64,000 nt of DNA from Opitutaceae bacterium (GTDB taxonomy: Bacteria > Verrucomicrobiota > Verrucomicrobiia > Opitutales > Opitutaceae): positions 114,589-178,588 of the forward strand of contig JAUYAK010000057.1 in the NCBI GenBank assembly GCA_030693515.1. Direction: 5' to 3'. The position numbers and the translations under genes are program-made. The notes under the pieces are model-generated. The model had not been told where the DNA came from, searched no databases, and saw only the letters and a list, made by a program, of their open reading frames with translations. Shown here piece by piece: positions 8,074 through 19,490 of this stretch (positions within the stretch are counted from its first letter, which is position 1; the number at the start of each line of letters is the position of its first letter).

Positions 8074-9390
8074 CTACCCCAGCGCCAGCGGACCGGCGGT
8101 GCAAAAGTCGGCCTTGCCGAAGGTCGCGATCGTGTGGCCAACGCCGTGGGCGAGTGCGAGGTGCAGGCGGTTGTGCGGGACCTTGTCGAACTTCAGCGCG
8201 CGGCCCATCTCAAACCCGAAGCCGCCGCCGAGGAGCACGAAGGGGATGTTGTCGAGGGTGTGGCTGTTGCCCTTGCCGAGCTCGTTTGTCCAGACGATGA
8301 GCGTGTGGTCGAGCATCGTGCCGCCGCCTCCGGGCTCGGGCGTCGCGGCGAGCTTCTCGGCGAGGTAGCGCACCTCGCCGGCGAACCACGTGTTGATCTT
8401 GATGAGCTTTTCCTGCGCGGCCTCGTCCTTGTCGGGCTCGTGCGAGAGGCCGTGGTGGCCGTCGGTGATGCCGAGCCAGTTCATGCGCGCGCTGCCGACA
8501 GACTTGGTGTATTGCAGCGTGGCGACGCGCGCCATGTCGTTCGAGAGAGAGTTCACGAGCAGGTCGATCTGCATGCGGCTGAGGCGCGGCACGTGGTCGT
8601 TCTGGTCGGCGGCGACACCGCGCTCGAGCGCGGGCGGCGCCTCGCGGAGCGTCTGGCCCGTGCCATCGGCCAGCTCGCGCTCGAGCTGGCGCACGAGCGT
8701 CTCGTGCTCCTCGAGCATGCGGCGATCCTCGGCGCTCACGAGGCCGCGCACGCGCGCGAGCTCGGCGCGGAGCGGGTCGAGCACGCTGCGCAGGCTCTCG
8801 CGATCCTTTATCCGGCCGTAGACCTTCTCATACATCTGGTAGGGATCGGAGATGGGCGCGACGGGCTTGCCGGAGCCGGCGTAGGACATGCGCGTCCACG
8901 GGTCGGCGCGGTCCTGCACGCCGACGCCGAACTCCAGCGAGCCGAAGCGCGTGCGCGTGCTCTCCTGCGACTGAAAAAAATTCCTGATTTCCTGATCAAT
9001 CGAGATGCCGCTGGCCCAGCCGGCGGGCTGGCCGCCACCGCCCATGATGTTGCCGGGGAGCAGCTCGATGGCGGTGAGCAGGCAGCTCATGCCCCGCATG
9101 TGGCCGTCGCCATCGCCGCGCACGCGGTTGGAGACGCCTTGCAGCGTGAGCATCCGGTCCTTGAAGGGCGCGAGTGGCGCGAGGATTTTTTTCAGGGCGA
9201 AATCGCGGCCGGTTTCGTCCGGCCAGAACTCCGTGGGAATCGTGCCGTTGGGCGAGAAGACGATGATGAGCCGCTGCCGCGGCCGCGCCGGCGCACCCAG
9301 CGCCAGGCTGGGCAGGCCCGTGATGAATGGCAGCACGGCGGCGGAGAGCCCGGCGCGTTTCAGGAAGTCGCGGCGATGGAGGCGGTTCAT
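8074..9390 (-). CDS. DUF1552 family Tat-exported protein
   Basis: 438 residues beginning MNRLHRRDFLKRAGLSAAVL, a twin-arginine signal (R6-R7 with D-F-L-K), so it is exported folded. The body has the DUF1552 blocks RQRLIIVFSPNGTIPTEFWP, GGGGQPAGWASGISIDQEI, TDGHHGLSHEPD and LIVWTNELGKGNSHT, ending A-D-F-C-T-A-G-P-L-A-L-G. DUF1552 lies in the alkaline-phosphatase-like/DUF1501 neighbourhood; the H-H-G-L-S-H stretch could bind metal, but no reaction is established. Its ATG overlaps the stop of the DUF1592 gene as ATGA. DUF1552 and DUF1592 genes are regularly paired in planctomycetes and verrucomicrobia. Confidence 0.93.
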   Translation of the reverse strand: MNRLHRRDFLKRAGLSAAVLPFITGLPSLALGAPARPRQRLIIVFSPNGTIPTEFWPDETGRDFALKKILAPLAPFKDRMLTLQGVSNRVRGDGDGHMRGMSCLLTAIELLPGNIMGGGGQPAGWASGISIDQEIRNFFQSQESTRTRFGSLEFGVGVQDRADPWTRMSYAGSGKPVAPISDPYQMYEKVYGRIKDRESLRSVLDPLRAELARVRGLVSAEDRRMLEEHETLVRQLERELADGTGQTLREAPPALERGVAADQNDHVPRLSRMQIDLLVNSLSNDMARVATLQYTKSVGSARMNWLGITDGHHGLSHEPDKDEAAQEKLIKINTWFAGEVRYLAEKLAATPEPGGGGTMLDHTLIVWTNELGKGNSHTLDNIPFVLLGGGFGFEMGRALKFDKVPHNRLHLALAHGVGHTIATFGKADFCTAGPLALG

Positions 9391-11771
9391 GGGCGGGGCG
9401 GGGTTGGATGGGCGGCGATGAGCGCCGGGGTCGGCGCACCGAGCGCACCCACGGCGGCGATCTCGGCGAGGAGTTTCGGCAGATTGAAGCCGGAGGCGAC
9501 AAAAGAATCGCGCAGGCGCACGAGGGTGTCGGGGCCGTAGGCGCGGGCGGGCTGCTTCACGATGTGATGGAAGAGCTGCTCGACCAAGGCCAGTTGCGCG
9601 CGCTCGTCGCCGGCGGCGAATTCCGCCACGTCGCGCGCGCCGCCGAAGCGCACCGTCGTGCGGTCGTCGGCCAGGAACTCGCTCACGGCGTCGATCGGGC
9701 GGCCGTTTTCCTCGCGGCGGAAGCGGCCCGCGGCGTCATACCACTCGAGGCTGAAGCCGAGCGGGTTGATGACCGAATGGCAGCCCTGGCAGTCGGCGCC
9801 GCGCGTGAGGCGCGTGACCTTCTCGCGCATCGTGAGGCCGGCCTCGAAGTGCGCGTCGTCAAACGCGACCGCCATCGGCGGCGATTTCAGCCGGCGGCCC
9901 ACGACGCTGCGCGTGAGGAACACGCCGCGGTGAATCGGCGAGCTCGCGGCCTTGTAGCTGTGCGCCGCGAGCAGGTAGGGATGCGTAAGCACGCCCGCAC
10001 GCTCACCGGCCGGCGCCGCCACGCGCGCAAAACCGCCGCCCGCCGGCGCGGGCAGGCCGTAGAAGCGCGCGATGCGATCATTGGCGATCAGCCAGTCGGC
10101 CTGGAGCAGTTCGCGGAAATCGCCGCGCCCGCCCCAGGCGACCTCGTCGATGAAAAGATCGAGCGAGGTGCGCAGGTCGTCGATCAACGCGGCGTCGAAG
10201 CCGGGAAACAGGGCGGCGTCCTTGCCGAGGTCCTCGACAAACCGGATCTGCAGCCACTGGTGGAAAAACTCGCGCAGCTTGGCCCGCGTGCGCGGATCGG
10301 CGGTCATCCGCACCGCCTGCGCCGCCACCTCTTCCGGCGTGCGCAGCGCGCCGGCGGCGGCCGCGGCGGCGAGCGGCGCGTCGGGCGCCGAGTCCCAGAG
10401 GCCGAACGAAAGCCGCGAGGCGACCGCGGCCGGCGACGGCAGATCGACGTAAAGAAAGTGCGGGGACTTGAGCGCGAGCAGCACCACGCTCCGCAACGCG
10501 GCCTCGGGGTCCGCGGGCGCGGCGAACCAGCGCCCGACGATGCGCGCCTGCTCCTCGTCCGCGAGCGGGCGACGAAACGCCGCGGCGACGAAGCGCGTGG
10601 CGAAGACCTCGATTTTTCTGGCGCGCTCGGAATCGCCGGCGCGCGTGCCGGCGAGGCGATCGAGGCGACGGACGACGTGGTCGGCGACTTCGAGCGCGGC
10701 GGCGGTGGTGGCCTCGTCCCACGTCTTGGAGACGGTCGTGCCGCGCTCGTAGCCGAAGCTCGCGTCGTCCGCGGGGAAGCGCGCCGCCACGACAAAGGTG
10801 GGCGCGACCGCCGCGGTGGAGAGATTGCGCGCGGGAATCGGGCGCTCGCTGCCATGCGGGGGTTTCCAACGCAGCGAGAGGGCGGGAACGACGGGCGAGC
10901 CGGTCTTCTCCGCCAGCGCCCACCAGTCGATCGCGATGGGGTAGCGGCGGCCGCCGAGGAGCCGCACGGTCACGCGATGGTCGGGATCCGTGGGCGTCGA
11001 GACGTTGATGTCGAGCGTGGGCGGCGAGCCGGCGCGCCCGTCGGGCTCGGCGTTGATCCAGACGCGGACGCTGTTGGGCGTGCGGATGACAAACTCGTGG
11101 TCGCCCGTCTCGTCGGCGAGGAGCGTGCCGCGCCACTGGGCGGAAAAGCCGGCGGGCTCCCTCGAGTTGGGCGTGGGGGGGCGGTCGATGGCCGGGAGCG
11201 CGAGGCGCGCGCGGAGCTCGCCGTTCTCGGGGAAAACAAAATCGACGGCGGGGTCGGTGCCGCGGTGCGCAAGCTTCGCGGGATCGAAGCGGCCGCGCTG
11301 GGCCACGTTGTAATAAGTCGCAGCGAGGCCGGGGGAATTCTCCGCGGCGGCTTCGGTCGTCGCGGGCCCGAACTGCCGCAGCAGATCGGCGATGGCGACG
11401 GCGTATTGGCGGCTGGTGAGGCGCGCGAGCTCGACACGCGCCGGGTGATTACGCGCCTGTGCCGCCGGAGAATAGAAGGCGTCGAAGACATACGCCGTCA
11501 CCGCGGCGGCATCCGCGGGCGAAAGCGTCTCGGGCTTGTCCTCCGGCATGTTGGCCGCGATGTAGTGCGCGAGCTTCGACTGCGGCCAGTCGCCGTGGAG
11601 CGCCTCGCCATACTTGCCCTCGACGCCCTGCCCTTTGTCGCCATGGCAGTTCGCACACTGCGCCGCATAGATGCGCTCGCCGCGCGCCGCGCTCGTCCGG
11701 GCCGGCCCGCTGCAGGCCGCGAGCACGGCGCCCACGGCCGCCACAGTCGCGATCACGACTCCCGTCTTCAT
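9387..11771 (-). CDS. DUF1592/DUF1588/DUF1585 multidomain lipoprotein with cytochrome c motifs
   Basis: 794 residues from the ATG at 11771. The lipobox L-A-A-C has its acceptor Cys at 20. A cytochrome-type C-A-N-C-H (39-43) sits in a class I cytochrome c fold ending NMPEDKPETLSPADAAAVTAY. DUF1587 follows (RLTSRQYAVAIADLLRQFG), then a PA14-like beta module (about 170-310), DUF1595/DUF1592 (AAAFRRPLADEEQARI, FFHQWLQIRFVEDLGKDAAL), DUF1588 (GVLTHPYLLAAHS) with a second heme motif C-Q-G-C-H (661-665), and DUF1585 at the end. Two heme sites imply electron transfer in the periplasm; the substrate is unknown. It is coupled by ATGA overlaps to the RND pump gene before it and the DUF1552 gene after it. 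Confidence 0.93.
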   Translation of the reverse strand: MKTGVVIATVAAVGAVLAACSGPARTSAARGERIYAAQCANCHGDKGQGVEGKYGEALHGDWPQSKLAHYIAANMPEDKPETLSPADAAAVTAYVFDAFYSPAAQARNHPARVELARLTSRQYAVAIADLLRQFGPATTEAAAENSPGLAATYYNVAQRGRFDPAKLAHRGTDPAVDFVFPENGELRARLALPAIDRPPTPNSREPAGFSAQWRGTLLADETGDHEFVIRTPNSVRVWINAEPDGRAGSPPTLDINVSTPTDPDHRVTVRLLGGRRYPIAIDWWALAEKTGSPVVPALSLRWKPPHGSERPIPARNLSTAAVAPTFVVAARFPADDASFGYERGTTVSKTWDEATTAAALEVADHVVRRLDRLAGTRAGDSERARKIEVFATRFVAAAFRRPLADEEQARIVGRWFAAPADPEAALRSVVLLALKSPHFLYVDLPSPAAVASRLSFGLWDSAPDAPLAAAAAAGALRTPEEVAAQAVRMTADPRTRAKLREFFHQWLQIRFVEDLGKDAALFPGFDAALIDDLRTSLDLFIDEVAWGGRGDFRELLQADWLIANDRIARFYGLPAPAGGGFARVAAPAGERAGVLTHPYLLAAHSYKAASSPIHRGVFLTRSVVGRRLKSPPMAVAFDDAHFEAGLTMREKVTRLTRGADCQGCHSVINPLGFSLEWYDAAGRFRREENGRPIDAVSEFLADDRTTVRFGGARDVAEFAAGDERAQLALVEQLFHHIVKQPARAYGPDTLVRLRDSFVASGFNLPKLLAEIAAVGALGAPTPALIAAHPTPPRP

Positions 11772-14700
11772 GCCACGGCCGACTCCAGCTTGCGGGGCGT
11801 GCGGACCTTGCTTTTCACCCAGAGCCGCAGCCGATCGAGCCAAAGATAGACGACGGGCACCGTGTAGAGCGTGAGAATCTGGCTAACCATCAGACCGCCC
11901 GCGATCGTCAGGCCGAGCGGCTGGCGCATCTCGACGCCCTCGCCGGTCGCCAGCACCAGGGGCAACGAGCCGAGTAGCGCGGCGAAATTCGTCATCAGAA
12001 TCGGGCGCAGGCGCAGTTGCGCCGCCTCGTAGATGGCGGCGCGCGGCCCCACGCCGTCGCGGCGCTCCCGGGCAATCGCAAAGTCGATCATCAGGATCGC
12101 GTTCTTCATCACGATGCCGATGAGCAGAAACAGGCCGAGGAGCGCGATGAGCGAAAACTCGGTGTTGGTGAGGCGCAGGACGAGCAGCGCACCGAGGCCC
12201 GCCGAGGGCAGCGTCGAAAGAATCGTGATCGGATGCACGAGGCTCTCGTAGAGGATGCCGAGCACGAGATAGACCGCGACGAGCACGCCGAGGATGAGCA
12301 GCGGCTGGGTCTGCACGCTCTGTTGAAACGAACTCGCCGAGCCCGAGAGCCGGGCCTGCACCTCCGTCGGCAGCATAATCTTCGCCATGGCGCCATCGAT
12401 CGCGGCGAGTCCTTCCTCAAGCGATACGCCGGGGGCGAGGGCGAAACCCACGCTCTCCGCGGCAAACTGGCCGCGATGCCGCACGCGGTCCTCGGTCTGC
12501 GCGTAGGTGTAGCGGGTGAAGGCCGAGAGCGGCACCCGCACGCCGTCGGCTCCGATGACTTGGACTTTCTCCAGCACGGCGGGATCCGAGGTGTATTGCG
12601 GCTCCAGCTCCATGATCACGCGGTATTGGTTGAGGCGGTCGTAGAGCGTCGCGACCTGCCGCTGGCTGAACGAGCTGTTGAGCACCTGCGCGACCATCTG
12701 CATGTCCACCCCGAGGCGGCGCGCCGCCTCGCGATCAATCGAGAGGCGCAGCGCCTGCGCGCCGGCCTCCGAACGCGTGTCCACGTCCGTCAACTCCGGC
12801 AGGTCCTGCAGCGCCGCGCCGATCTTCGGCATCCATTTTCGAATCAGCTCCAGCTCGGCCGCCATGATGGAAAGATCGTAGGAGGTGGAATCGGACATGC
12901 GCGGTGCGTCGATGTCCTGCGCGCCGAAGAGGTAGAGGGAGCTGCCCGCCATCGGCGGCGCGGCGGCGCGCAGGCGGTTGATAACCTCGGTGGCGGAGAT
13001 CTTGCGCTCGGCGAGCGGCTTGAGGCGGATGGTCATGCGCGCGTTGTTGATGCCGGAGCTGCCGCCGGAGCTCCCCATCACATCCTGCACGGCGGGATCG
13101 GCCATGATGAGGCGGCGGTAAACCTCAATCTTGGGCTGCATGACCTGATAGGAGAACGCGTCGTCGCCGCGCGCGAAGCCATGGAGCGTGCCGGTGTCCT
13201 GCGTCGGCAGGAAGCCCTTCGGAATCTTGATGTAGAGGGAGACGTTGAGCGCGATGGAGCCGAGGAGAACGATGAGCGTGAGCGTGGCGTGGTTCAGCAC
13301 CCACGCGAGGGAACGCGCATAGGCGGACTTCACCGCCTCGAAGGCGCGCTCGGTCGCGGAATGGAACTTCCCACCGGACATTTCGGCAGGGCGCTTCAGC
13401 CAGCGGGCGCAGAGGCTCGGGGTGAGCGTGAGGGACACGACGAGCGAGATCATCATCGCCAGCACGAGCGTAATCGAGAATTCGCGGAAAAGCCGCTCGA
13501 CCAGCCCGCCCATGAAGAGAATCGAGACGAACACGGCCACGAGCGAGAGGTTCATCGCGAGCAGCGTGAAGCCGACTTCGCCGGAACCCTTCATCGCCGC
13601 GCGCAGCGGCGAGAGCCCGCGCTCGATGTGCCGCGTGATGTTCTCCATGACGACGATCGCGTCGTCCACCACCAGGCCGGCGGCGACAATCAGCGCCATC
13701 AGCGAGAGGTTGTTGAGCGAGAACCCGAGCAGATACATGAACGCAAACGTGCCGACGACTGACACCGGGATCGCGAGGCACGGGATGAGCGCGGCGCGCG
13801 GGTTGCCGAGGAAGAGAAACACCACGAGCATCACGAGGCCGGCGGCGATGAGCAGCGTCTTCTGCGATTCGCGCAGCGTCGCGCGGATGCCCGGCGATCG
13901 ATCCATCACGATGGCGAGGTCGGCGTCGGCCGGCAGCAGCGCGCGCAAGCCCGGGAGCTGGGCGTTGATGGCATCAATGGTCGCGATGATGTTGGCACCG
14001 GGCTGGCGGCTGATGTTGAGCAGCACGGCGGGGCGGTCGTTGTGAAAGCCCATGCTGTAGCGGTCCTCGACGGAGTCCGACACCTTGGCCACATCGCCGA
14101 GCCGCACCGGTGCGCCGTCGCGGTAGCGGATCACGAGCTCGTTGTATTCCTCGGCGCGGCGGAGCTGGTCGCTGACCTGCACCTCCCACTGGCGCGGGCC
14201 GTCCTCGACCGTGCCGCGCGGCCGGATGGAGTTGGTCGCGGCGATCGCGCGGCGCACCTCGTCGAGCGAGATGCCGTGATGCGAGAGCGCATGCGGATTG
14301 AGCTGCACGCGCACGGCGGGCAGTGAGCTGCCGCCGGTCTGCACCTCGCCGACGCCCACGATCTGGGAAATTTTTTGCGCGAGAATGGTGGCACCGAAAT
14401 CGTAGAGCTCGCCCGGGGCGAGGTTGGGCGAGCTGAGCGCCAGCGCCATGATGGGAGCGGCGGCGGGATTGGACTTCCGGAACGTGGGGTTGCCCGGCAT
14501 CCCCGCCGGCAGCTCCCCGCGCGCGGCGTTGATCGCGGCCTGCACATCGCGCGCAGCGGCGTTGAGATCGCGACCGAGCACGAACTCAAGCATGATGCTG
14601 GTGTTGCCCTGGCGATTGTCCGAATAGATGCCGGTGACGCCCGCGATGCTGCCGAGCGCGCGCTCAAGCGGCGCGGAGACGCTGGTCGCCATCGTGTCCG

Positions 14701-14872
14701 GATTGGCCCCGGGCATCGAAGCGCTCACACGGATGGTGGGGAAATCCACCTGCGGCAGCGGCGCCACGGGCAGCAGCCCGTAGGAGAGCGCACCCACCAG
14801 CACGAGCGCGACCGCGATCAGGCTGCTCGCGACCGGGCGGCGAATAAAGGGACGCGAGAGGTTGATGCTCAT
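11768..14872 (-). CDS. RND efflux pump inner-membrane subunit (MdtC-like)
   Basis: 1034 residues, the standard length for HAE1-type RND transporters. It shows [20 protein letters not shown] for the first helix, [22 protein letters not shown], the TM4 proton-relay motif [13 protein letters not shown] and [12 protein letters not shown]. With the neighbouring MdtB-like gene it should form a heteromultimeric pump of the MdtBC kind that exports bile-salt-like or amphiphilic compounds using proton motive force. Its start overlaps the MdtB-like stop and its stop overlaps the DUF1592 lipoprotein start, both as ATGA. No TolC-type outer-membrane gene is in the window. Confidence 0.94.
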   Translation of the reverse strand: MSINLSRPFIRRPVASSLIAVALVLVGALSYGLLPVAPLPQVDFPTIRVSASMPGANPDTMATSVSAPLERALGSIAGVTGIYSDNRQGNTSIMLEFVLGRDLNAAARDVQAAINAARGELPAGMPGNPTFRKSNPAAAPIMALALSSPNLAPGELYDFGATILAQKISQIVGVGEVQTGGSSLPAVRVQLNPHALSHHGISLDEVRRAIAATNSIRPRGTVEDGPRQWEVQVSDQLRRAEEYNELVIRYRDGAPVRLGDVAKVSDSVEDRYSMGFHNDRPAVLLNISRQPGANIIATIDAINAQLPGLRALLPADADLAIVMDRSPGIRATLRESQKTLLIAAGLVMLVVFLFLGNPRAALIPCLAIPVSVVGTFAFMYLLGFSLNNLSLMALIVAAGLVVDDAIVVMENITRHIERGLSPLRAAMKGSGEVGFTLLAMNLSLVAVFVSILFMGGLVERLFREFSITLVLAMMISLVVSLTLTPSLCARWLKRPAEMSGGKFHSATERAFEAVKSAYARSLAWVLNHATLTLIVLLGSIALNVSLYIKIPKGFLPTQDTGTLHGFARGDDAFSYQVMQPKIEVYRRLIMADPAVQDVMGSSGGSSGINNARMTIRLKPLAERKISATEVINRLRAAAPPMAGSSLYLFGAQDIDAPRMSDSTSYDLSIMAAELELIRKWMPKIGAALQDLPELTDVDTRSEAGAQALRLSIDREAARRLGVDMQMVAQVLNSSFSQRQVATLYDRLNQYRVIMELEPQYTSDPAVLEKVQVIGADGVRVPLSAFTRYTYAQTEDRVRHRGQFAAESVGFALAPGVSLEEGLAAIDGAMAKIMLPTEVQARLSGSASSFQQSVQTQPLLILGVLVAVYLVLGILYESLVHPITILSTLPSAGLGALLVLRLTNTEFSLIALLGLFLLIGIVMKNAILMIDFAIARERRDGVGPRAAIYEAAQLRLRPILMTNFAALLGSLPLVLATGEGVEMRQPLGLTIAGGLMVSQILTLYTVPVVYLWLDRLRLWVKSKVRTPRKLESAVA

Positions 14873-17800
14873 GCAATGGCACCCTTGGCCGCGGGCGCTG
14901 CCACCGCGACCGGTCGTCGCGCCTTGGCCCGCTGGCCGAGGCGGTCAAAGAAGAGATAGACCACGGGCGTCGTGAACAGCGTGAGCACCTGGCTCACGAG
15001 CAAACCGCCCACCATCACGAGTCCGAGCGGCTGCCGGAGCTCGGCGCCGGACCCGGTCGAGAGCATCAGCGGCAGCGCGCCGAAGAGCGCCGCGAGCGTC
15101 GTCATGAGAATCGGGCGGAAGCGCAGCAGGGCGGCCTGCTTGATCGCGTCGCGCGGCGAGAGCTTGTCGCGCCGCGTCGCCTCGAGCGCAAAGTCCACCA
15201 TCATGATGCCGTTCTTTTTCACCAGGCCGATGAGCAGCACGATGCCGATAATCGCGATCATGTCCAAGGGCCGCCCGGTGATCCAGAGCGCGAGCAGCGC
15301 CCCGAGCGTCGCGGAAGGCAGCGTGGAGAGGATCGTGATCGGGTGGATGCTGCTCTCGTAGAGGATGCCGAGCACGATATACATCGTGACCACCGCCGCG
15401 AGGATGAGCAGCAGCGTGCTGCCGAGCGAGGCGCGGAAGGCGTGGGCCGCGCCCTGGAACCGCAGCTCGATCGCAGGGGGCACCCCGAGTTCCCGGGTCG
15501 CGCGCTCGATGGCGTTGACCGCGTCGCCCAGCGAGTGGCCCGGCGCGAGGTTGAACGAGATCGTGACCGCGGGGAACTGGCCCACGTGGTTGATGAGGAG
15601 CGTGGCCGGCCGCTCGGTGACGTGCGCCAGGCTGGAGAGCGGCACGGGGCGCCCGGCCCGTGTGCGCACGAAAATCGTCGTGAGCGACTGCGGGCCAACC
15701 GCGAGCCGTGGGTCCACCTCGAGGACGACGCGATACTGGCTGGCCTGCGTAAAGAGCGTCGAGACCTGCCGCTGGCCGAAGGCGCTGTAGAGCGCCTCAT
15801 CGATGTCGGCCACCGTCACGCCCAGGCGGCTCGCCATGTCGCGATCAATTTCGAGGAAGGCCTGGAGGCCCTTGTCCTGGAGATCGCTCGCCACGTCTTC
15901 GAGCTCCGGCACATCGCGCAGGTGCTCGACGAGCTGCGGCGTCCAATCGTGGAGCAGCTTCTCATCCGGGCTCGTGAGCGTGAACTGGAACTGCGTGCGG
16001 CTCACGCGATCCTCGATGGTGAGTTCCTGCACGGGCTGGAGGTAGAGCGCGATGCCTGGGACCTCGCGCGCCTTGATGCGCATCCGGTCGATAATCTGAA
16101 AGGCGGTGTCGCTCCGCTCGCCGTGGGGCTTCAGGTTGATGAGCATGCGGCCGCTGTTGAGTGTGGCGTTGGTGCCGTCCACGCCGATGAAGGACGAGAG
16201 GCTCTGCACCGCGGGATCCTCGAGGATTTTCGCCGCCAGCGTCTGTTGCCGTTCGGCCATGGCCGCAAACGAGATCGATTGCGGCGCCTCGGTCACGGCC
16301 TGGATCGCGGAATTGTCCTGCAAGGGGAAGAAGCCTTTCGGCACCATCAAGTAGAGCCCGGCCGTGAGCGCGATCGTGCCGACGGTGACCGCGAGTGTGA
16401 GCCCCTGGCGCTCCAGCACCCAGTCGAGCATCACACTGTAACGCGCGATCACGGCATCGAGAAAGCCGGGCTTGGCGTGGGCATGGACCGAGGGCTCGGG
16501 CAGCATGCGCGCGCACATCATCGGCGTGAGCGTGAGCGAGACGACGAGGGAAATCAGGATCGAGACCGCGAGCGTGATCGCAAACTCGTGGAAGAGCCGG
16601 CCCACGATATCGCCCATGAAGAGCAGCGGGATCAGCACGGCGATCAGCGAGACGGTGAGCGAGACGAGGGTGAAGCCGATCTGCGCGGCGCCCTTGAGCG
16701 CGGCATCCATCGGCGAGGCGCCCTGCTCGCGGTAGCGCGCGATGTTCTCGAGCATCACGATGGCGTCGTCCACCACGAAGCCGGTCGCGACGGTGAGCGC
16801 CATCAGCGTGAGGATGTTGAGCGAGTAGCCCGCGAGATACATCACGCCGAACGTGCCGATGAGCGAGAGCGGCACCGCGAGGCTGGGAATGATCGTGGCG
16901 GCGAAATTGCGGAGGAACAGAAACGTCACGAGGACGACGAGAAAAATGGCAAAGATGAGTTCGTGCTGCACCGAGCGCACCGAGGAGCGGATGCTCTGCG
17001 TGCGATCCGTGAGCACATTGAGTTCCACCGCGGCGGGCAGGCTGGCGGAGAGCTGCGGCAGCAGGGCCTGCACGCGGTCCACCACCTCGATGACGTTGGC
17101 CCCGGGCTGGCGCTGGATGTTGACCAGCACGGCGGGCAGCGCGCCGGACCACGCGGCGAGGCGCCGGTCCTCGGCGGCATTGACGATGGTGGCGACGTCG
17201 CCGAGGCGCAGCGGCGCGCCATCGCGCCACGCGACGATGAGATTGCGGTATTCCTCGATGGAGCGCATCTGGTCGTTCGCATCCATCATGATGGAGCGGA
17301 GCGGGCCATCGAAGATCCCCTTGGGGCCGTTGACGCTGGCCGCGCCGATGGCGGCGCGAACATCGGCGAGGCTGAGGCCGCGCGCGGCGAGTTCGCCGGG
17401 ATTGATTTGCACGCGCACGGCGGGGCGCTGGCCGCCGGCGAGGCTCACCATGCCCACGCCGGGAATCTGCGCGAGTTTCTGGGCGATGCGGGTATCGACG
17501 AGGTCGTGCACCCGCGGCAGCGGCAGGCTGGCCGAAGTGACGGCGAGCGTGAGGATGGGCGTGTCGGCCGGGTTGACCTTGCGGTAGATCGGCGGCGCCG
17601 GAAGATCGTTGGGGAGGAGATTGCTCGCGGCGTTGATGGCGGCCTGCACCTCCTGCTCGGCGACGCCCATCGAAATCTTCAGGGAAAACTGCAGGGTGAT
17701 CACGGAGGAGCCGCCGGAGCTGGCCGACGACATCTGATTCACACCGGGAATCTGCCCGAAGCGCCGCTCGAGCGGCGCGGTGATCGCGCTGGCCGTGACG

Positions 17801-17970
17801 GACGGGCTCGCCCCCGGATAGAACGTGAAAATCTGGATCGTGGGGAAATCCACCTGCGGCAACGCGGAGACCGGCAGCAACCGGTAGGCGAGCACGCCGG
17901 AGATCAGCAGCGCCACCATCAGGAGGCTGGTCGCCACGGGGCGCAGGATGAACGGGCGCGAGGGGCTCAT
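14869..17970 (-). CDS. RND efflux pump inner-membrane subunit (MdtB-like)
   Basis: 1033 residues from the ATG at 17970, chosen because it opens [20 protein letters not shown] exactly like other RND pumps; longer readings run back into a repeat element. The TM4 motif [24 protein letters not shown] and the terminal helix V-V-Y-L-F-F-D-R-L are present. Two distinct but related pump subunits in tandem behind one membrane-fusion protein is the MdtABC arrangement. A 151-base gap holding a dispersed repeat separates it from the mdtA-like gene. Confidence 0.94.
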   Translation of the reverse strand: MSPSRPFILRPVATSLLMVALLISGVLAYRLLPVSALPQVDFPTIQIFTFYPGASPSVTASAITAPLERRFGQIPGVNQMSSASSGGSSVITLQFSLKISMGVAEQEVQAAINAASNLLPNDLPAPPIYRKVNPADTPILTLAVTSASLPLPRVHDLVDTRIAQKLAQIPGVGMVSLAGGQRPAVRVQINPGELAARGLSLADVRAAIGAASVNGPKGIFDGPLRSIMMDANDQMRSIEEYRNLIVAWRDGAPLRLGDVATIVNAAEDRRLAAWSGALPAVLVNIQRQPGANVIEVVDRVQALLPQLSASLPAAVELNVLTDRTQSIRSSVRSVQHELIFAIFLVVLVTFLFLRNFAATIIPSLAVPLSLIGTFGVMYLAGYSLNILTLMALTVATGFVVDDAIVMLENIARYREQGASPMDAALKGAAQIGFTLVSLTVSLIAVLIPLLFMGDIVGRLFHEFAITLAVSILISLVVSLTLTPMMCARMLPEPSVHAHAKPGFLDAVIARYSVMLDWVLERQGLTLAVTVGTIALTAGLYLMVPKGFFPLQDNSAIQAVTEAPQSISFAAMAERQQTLAAKILEDPAVQSLSSFIGVDGTNATLNSGRMLINLKPHGERSDTAFQIIDRMRIKAREVPGIALYLQPVQELTIEDRVSRTQFQFTLTSPDEKLLHDWTPQLVEHLRDVPELEDVASDLQDKGLQAFLEIDRDMASRLGVTVADIDEALYSAFGQRQVSTLFTQASQYRVVLEVDPRLAVGPQSLTTIFVRTRAGRPVPLSSLAHVTERPATLLINHVGQFPAVTISFNLAPGHSLGDAVNAIERATRELGVPPAIELRFQGAAHAFRASLGSTLLLILAAVVTMYIVLGILYESSIHPITILSTLPSATLGALLALWITGRPLDMIAIIGIVLLIGLVKKNGIMMVDFALEATRRDKLSPRDAIKQAALLRFRPILMTTLAALFGALPLMLSTGSGAELRQPLGLVMVGGLLVSQVLTLFTTPVVYLFFDRLGQRAKARRPVAVAAPAAKGAIA

Positions 17971-18001
17971 GTCTGCGTGACTTGAAATTTGACGTTCTGC
18001 C

Positions 18002-18095
18002 GGGTGGAGCCGCTTCGCCGCAAGCGGCCTGGGTTCCATCCCGCGAATCGCCCTGCAACCAAGGCCGGATCGGAGCGCCAGCCCCGCCTCGGAAT
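18002..18095 (-). repeat. Cloverleaf-shaped dispersed repeat, copy A (decayed)
   Basis: Read on the minus strand, this stretch aligns over its whole length with 33563-33656. They share GGTTGCAGGGCGATT and GGCCGCTTGCGG followed by GAAGCGGC, and keep the order left hairpin, central hairpin, right hairpin. In this copy the right hairpin and the central GGTT/AACC pairing hold, while the left hairpin and outer stem have mismatches. It sits in the gap between the mdtA-like and mdtB-like genes, so it is transcribed within the operon. Confidence 0.85.
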
Positions 18096-18121
18096 CGTCA
18101 AACCGCAAAGGACCATCGGGA

Positions 18122-19348
18122 TCATTTCCCTTCCTTCTTCTTGCCGCTCTTGCCGCCGCGATCGCCCGTCTTGGCGGGGGCCTTGGCCGGTTCGTCGGCG
18201 AGCACCTGCACGACGCGGCCTTCGCGGAGGCGATCGAGGCCCTCGAGCACCACCAGATCGCCGGGCGCGAGACCCTGGGTGATCGCCTGGACCTGGCCCT
18301 CGCTCGGGCCGAGCACGACGTCGCGCACGGCCGCCTTGTTTTCCGGACCCACGATGTAAACGTAGTTCCCGCGCGAACCGAACTGCACGCCGACGGAGGG
18401 AATCACGACCGCGTCGCGCAGCGTCTGCACGCGGAGGCGGACGTTCACAAACTGGTTGGGGAAGAGCTTCTCATCGGTGTTGGGAAACTCGGCCTTGAGC
18501 CGCAGCGTGCCGGTCGCGAGATCGATTTGGTTGTCCACGGTGCGGAGCGAGCCGGTCGCCAGCTGCGTGCGTTCGCTGCGGTCCCAGGCTTCGACGTGCA
18601 GGGCCTCGCCGGCGCGCAGCGGCGCGATGACCTTCTGCAATTCGACCTCGGGGACCGTGAAGTTGACCGTGATCGGGCGCGTCTGCGTGATGGTGACGAG
18701 GCCGCCGCTGTCGCCGGCGCGGACCATGTTGCCGGCATCGACCTGCCGCAGGCCGAGGCGCCCGGCAATCGGGGCCTCGATGCGCGTGTAGTCGAGCTGG
18801 CGGCGGGCATCGTCCACGCGCGCCTTTTCGACGGCGAGCAAGCCCTCGCGCTCGGCCACAAGCGCCTGCTGGGCCTCGAGCTGCTGGAGCGTGACGAGCG
18901 TCTGGGCGTTGAGCTGCTTGAAACGCTCAAGGTCGGCCTTGGCCGTGCGCACCTGAGATTGCGACTGGAGGTAGGCGCCCTCCATCTGCGCGAGGCGCAG
19001 CCGGTAGGGCTCGTCATCGATCTCGGCGAGGAGCTGGCCCGCCTTGACCTCCTGGCCCTCGGAAAAGTGGACCTTGATCAACTGGCCGTCCACGCGGCTG
19101 CGCACGACCACCGTGTTGAGCGGCACCACCGTGCCGATGGCGCGGAGATACACGGCGAGGTCGGCCTTGCGCGCAGCTTCGGCCCGGATGGGCACGGCCT
19201 GGTTGCGATCGCGTGAGCGGAAGGAGCCGAAGCCCGACGGTTTGGGCGGCGCGGACTGCACGGCAAAAAACCAGACGGCGCCGGCAAACACGACGGCCAC
19301 TGCCGCGTAGAGAAACCAGCGGCGGCGCGAGGAAGGAGGTTGGGACAT
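18122..19348 (-). CDS. RND efflux periplasmic adaptor (membrane fusion protein, MdtA-like)
   Basis: 408 residues. An N-terminal anchor helix lies at about 11-30. The biotinyl-lipoyl half-motifs are [20 protein letters not shown] near residue 83 and [20 protein letters not shown] near 190, with a coiled-coil hairpin of about 60 residues between them ([20 protein letters not shown] and on). Beta-barrel and membrane-proximal domains follow, with [11 protein letters not shown]. The tail is Lys/Gly-rich ([14 protein letters not shown]). It links the RND pump to an outer-membrane channel. It is first in the efflux operon, so the promoter should lie in 19349-19490. Confidence 0.94.
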   Translation of the reverse strand: MSQPPSSRRRWFLYAAVAVVFAGAVWFFAVQSAPPKPSGFGSFRSRDRNQAVPIRAEAARKADLAVYLRAIGTVVPLNTVVVRSRVDGQLIKVHFSEGQEVKAGQLLAEIDDEPYRLRLAQMEGAYLQSQSQVRTAKADLERFKQLNAQTLVTLQQLEAQQALVAEREGLLAVEKARVDDARRQLDYTRIEAPIAGRLGLRQVDAGNMVRAGDSGGLVTITQTRPITVNFTVPEVELQKVIAPLRAGEALHVEAWDRSERTQLATGSLRTVDNQIDLATGTLRLKAEFPNTDEKLFPNQFVNVRLRVQTLRDAVVIPSVGVQFGSRGNYVYIVGPENKAAVRDVVLGPSEGQVQAITQGLAPGDLVVLEGLDRLREGRVVQVLADEPAKAPAKTGDRGGKSGKKKEGK

Positions 19349-19490
19349 GCGGGAAAGTGGCTAAGGCGAAGGAAAAAGGGAGCGACGGCCAGACGGCAGG
19401 GCAAGGCGGGCGTTGCTAGGTTTTTCTGCCGCGGCCAAGGATTGCGTCGGGTCCCGGGCCGCGATGCCGCGCCATTTCGGCTTTGCGCGC

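Noticed and set aside
15343..17985. Very long open frame (880 codons) opposite the MdtB-like gene, and similar ones opposite MdtC, the TonB receptor, the sulfatase and ilvD
   Set aside because: High-GC antisense frames. The products are Arg/Gly/His-rich with no domain, while the other strand encodes clear conserved proteins.
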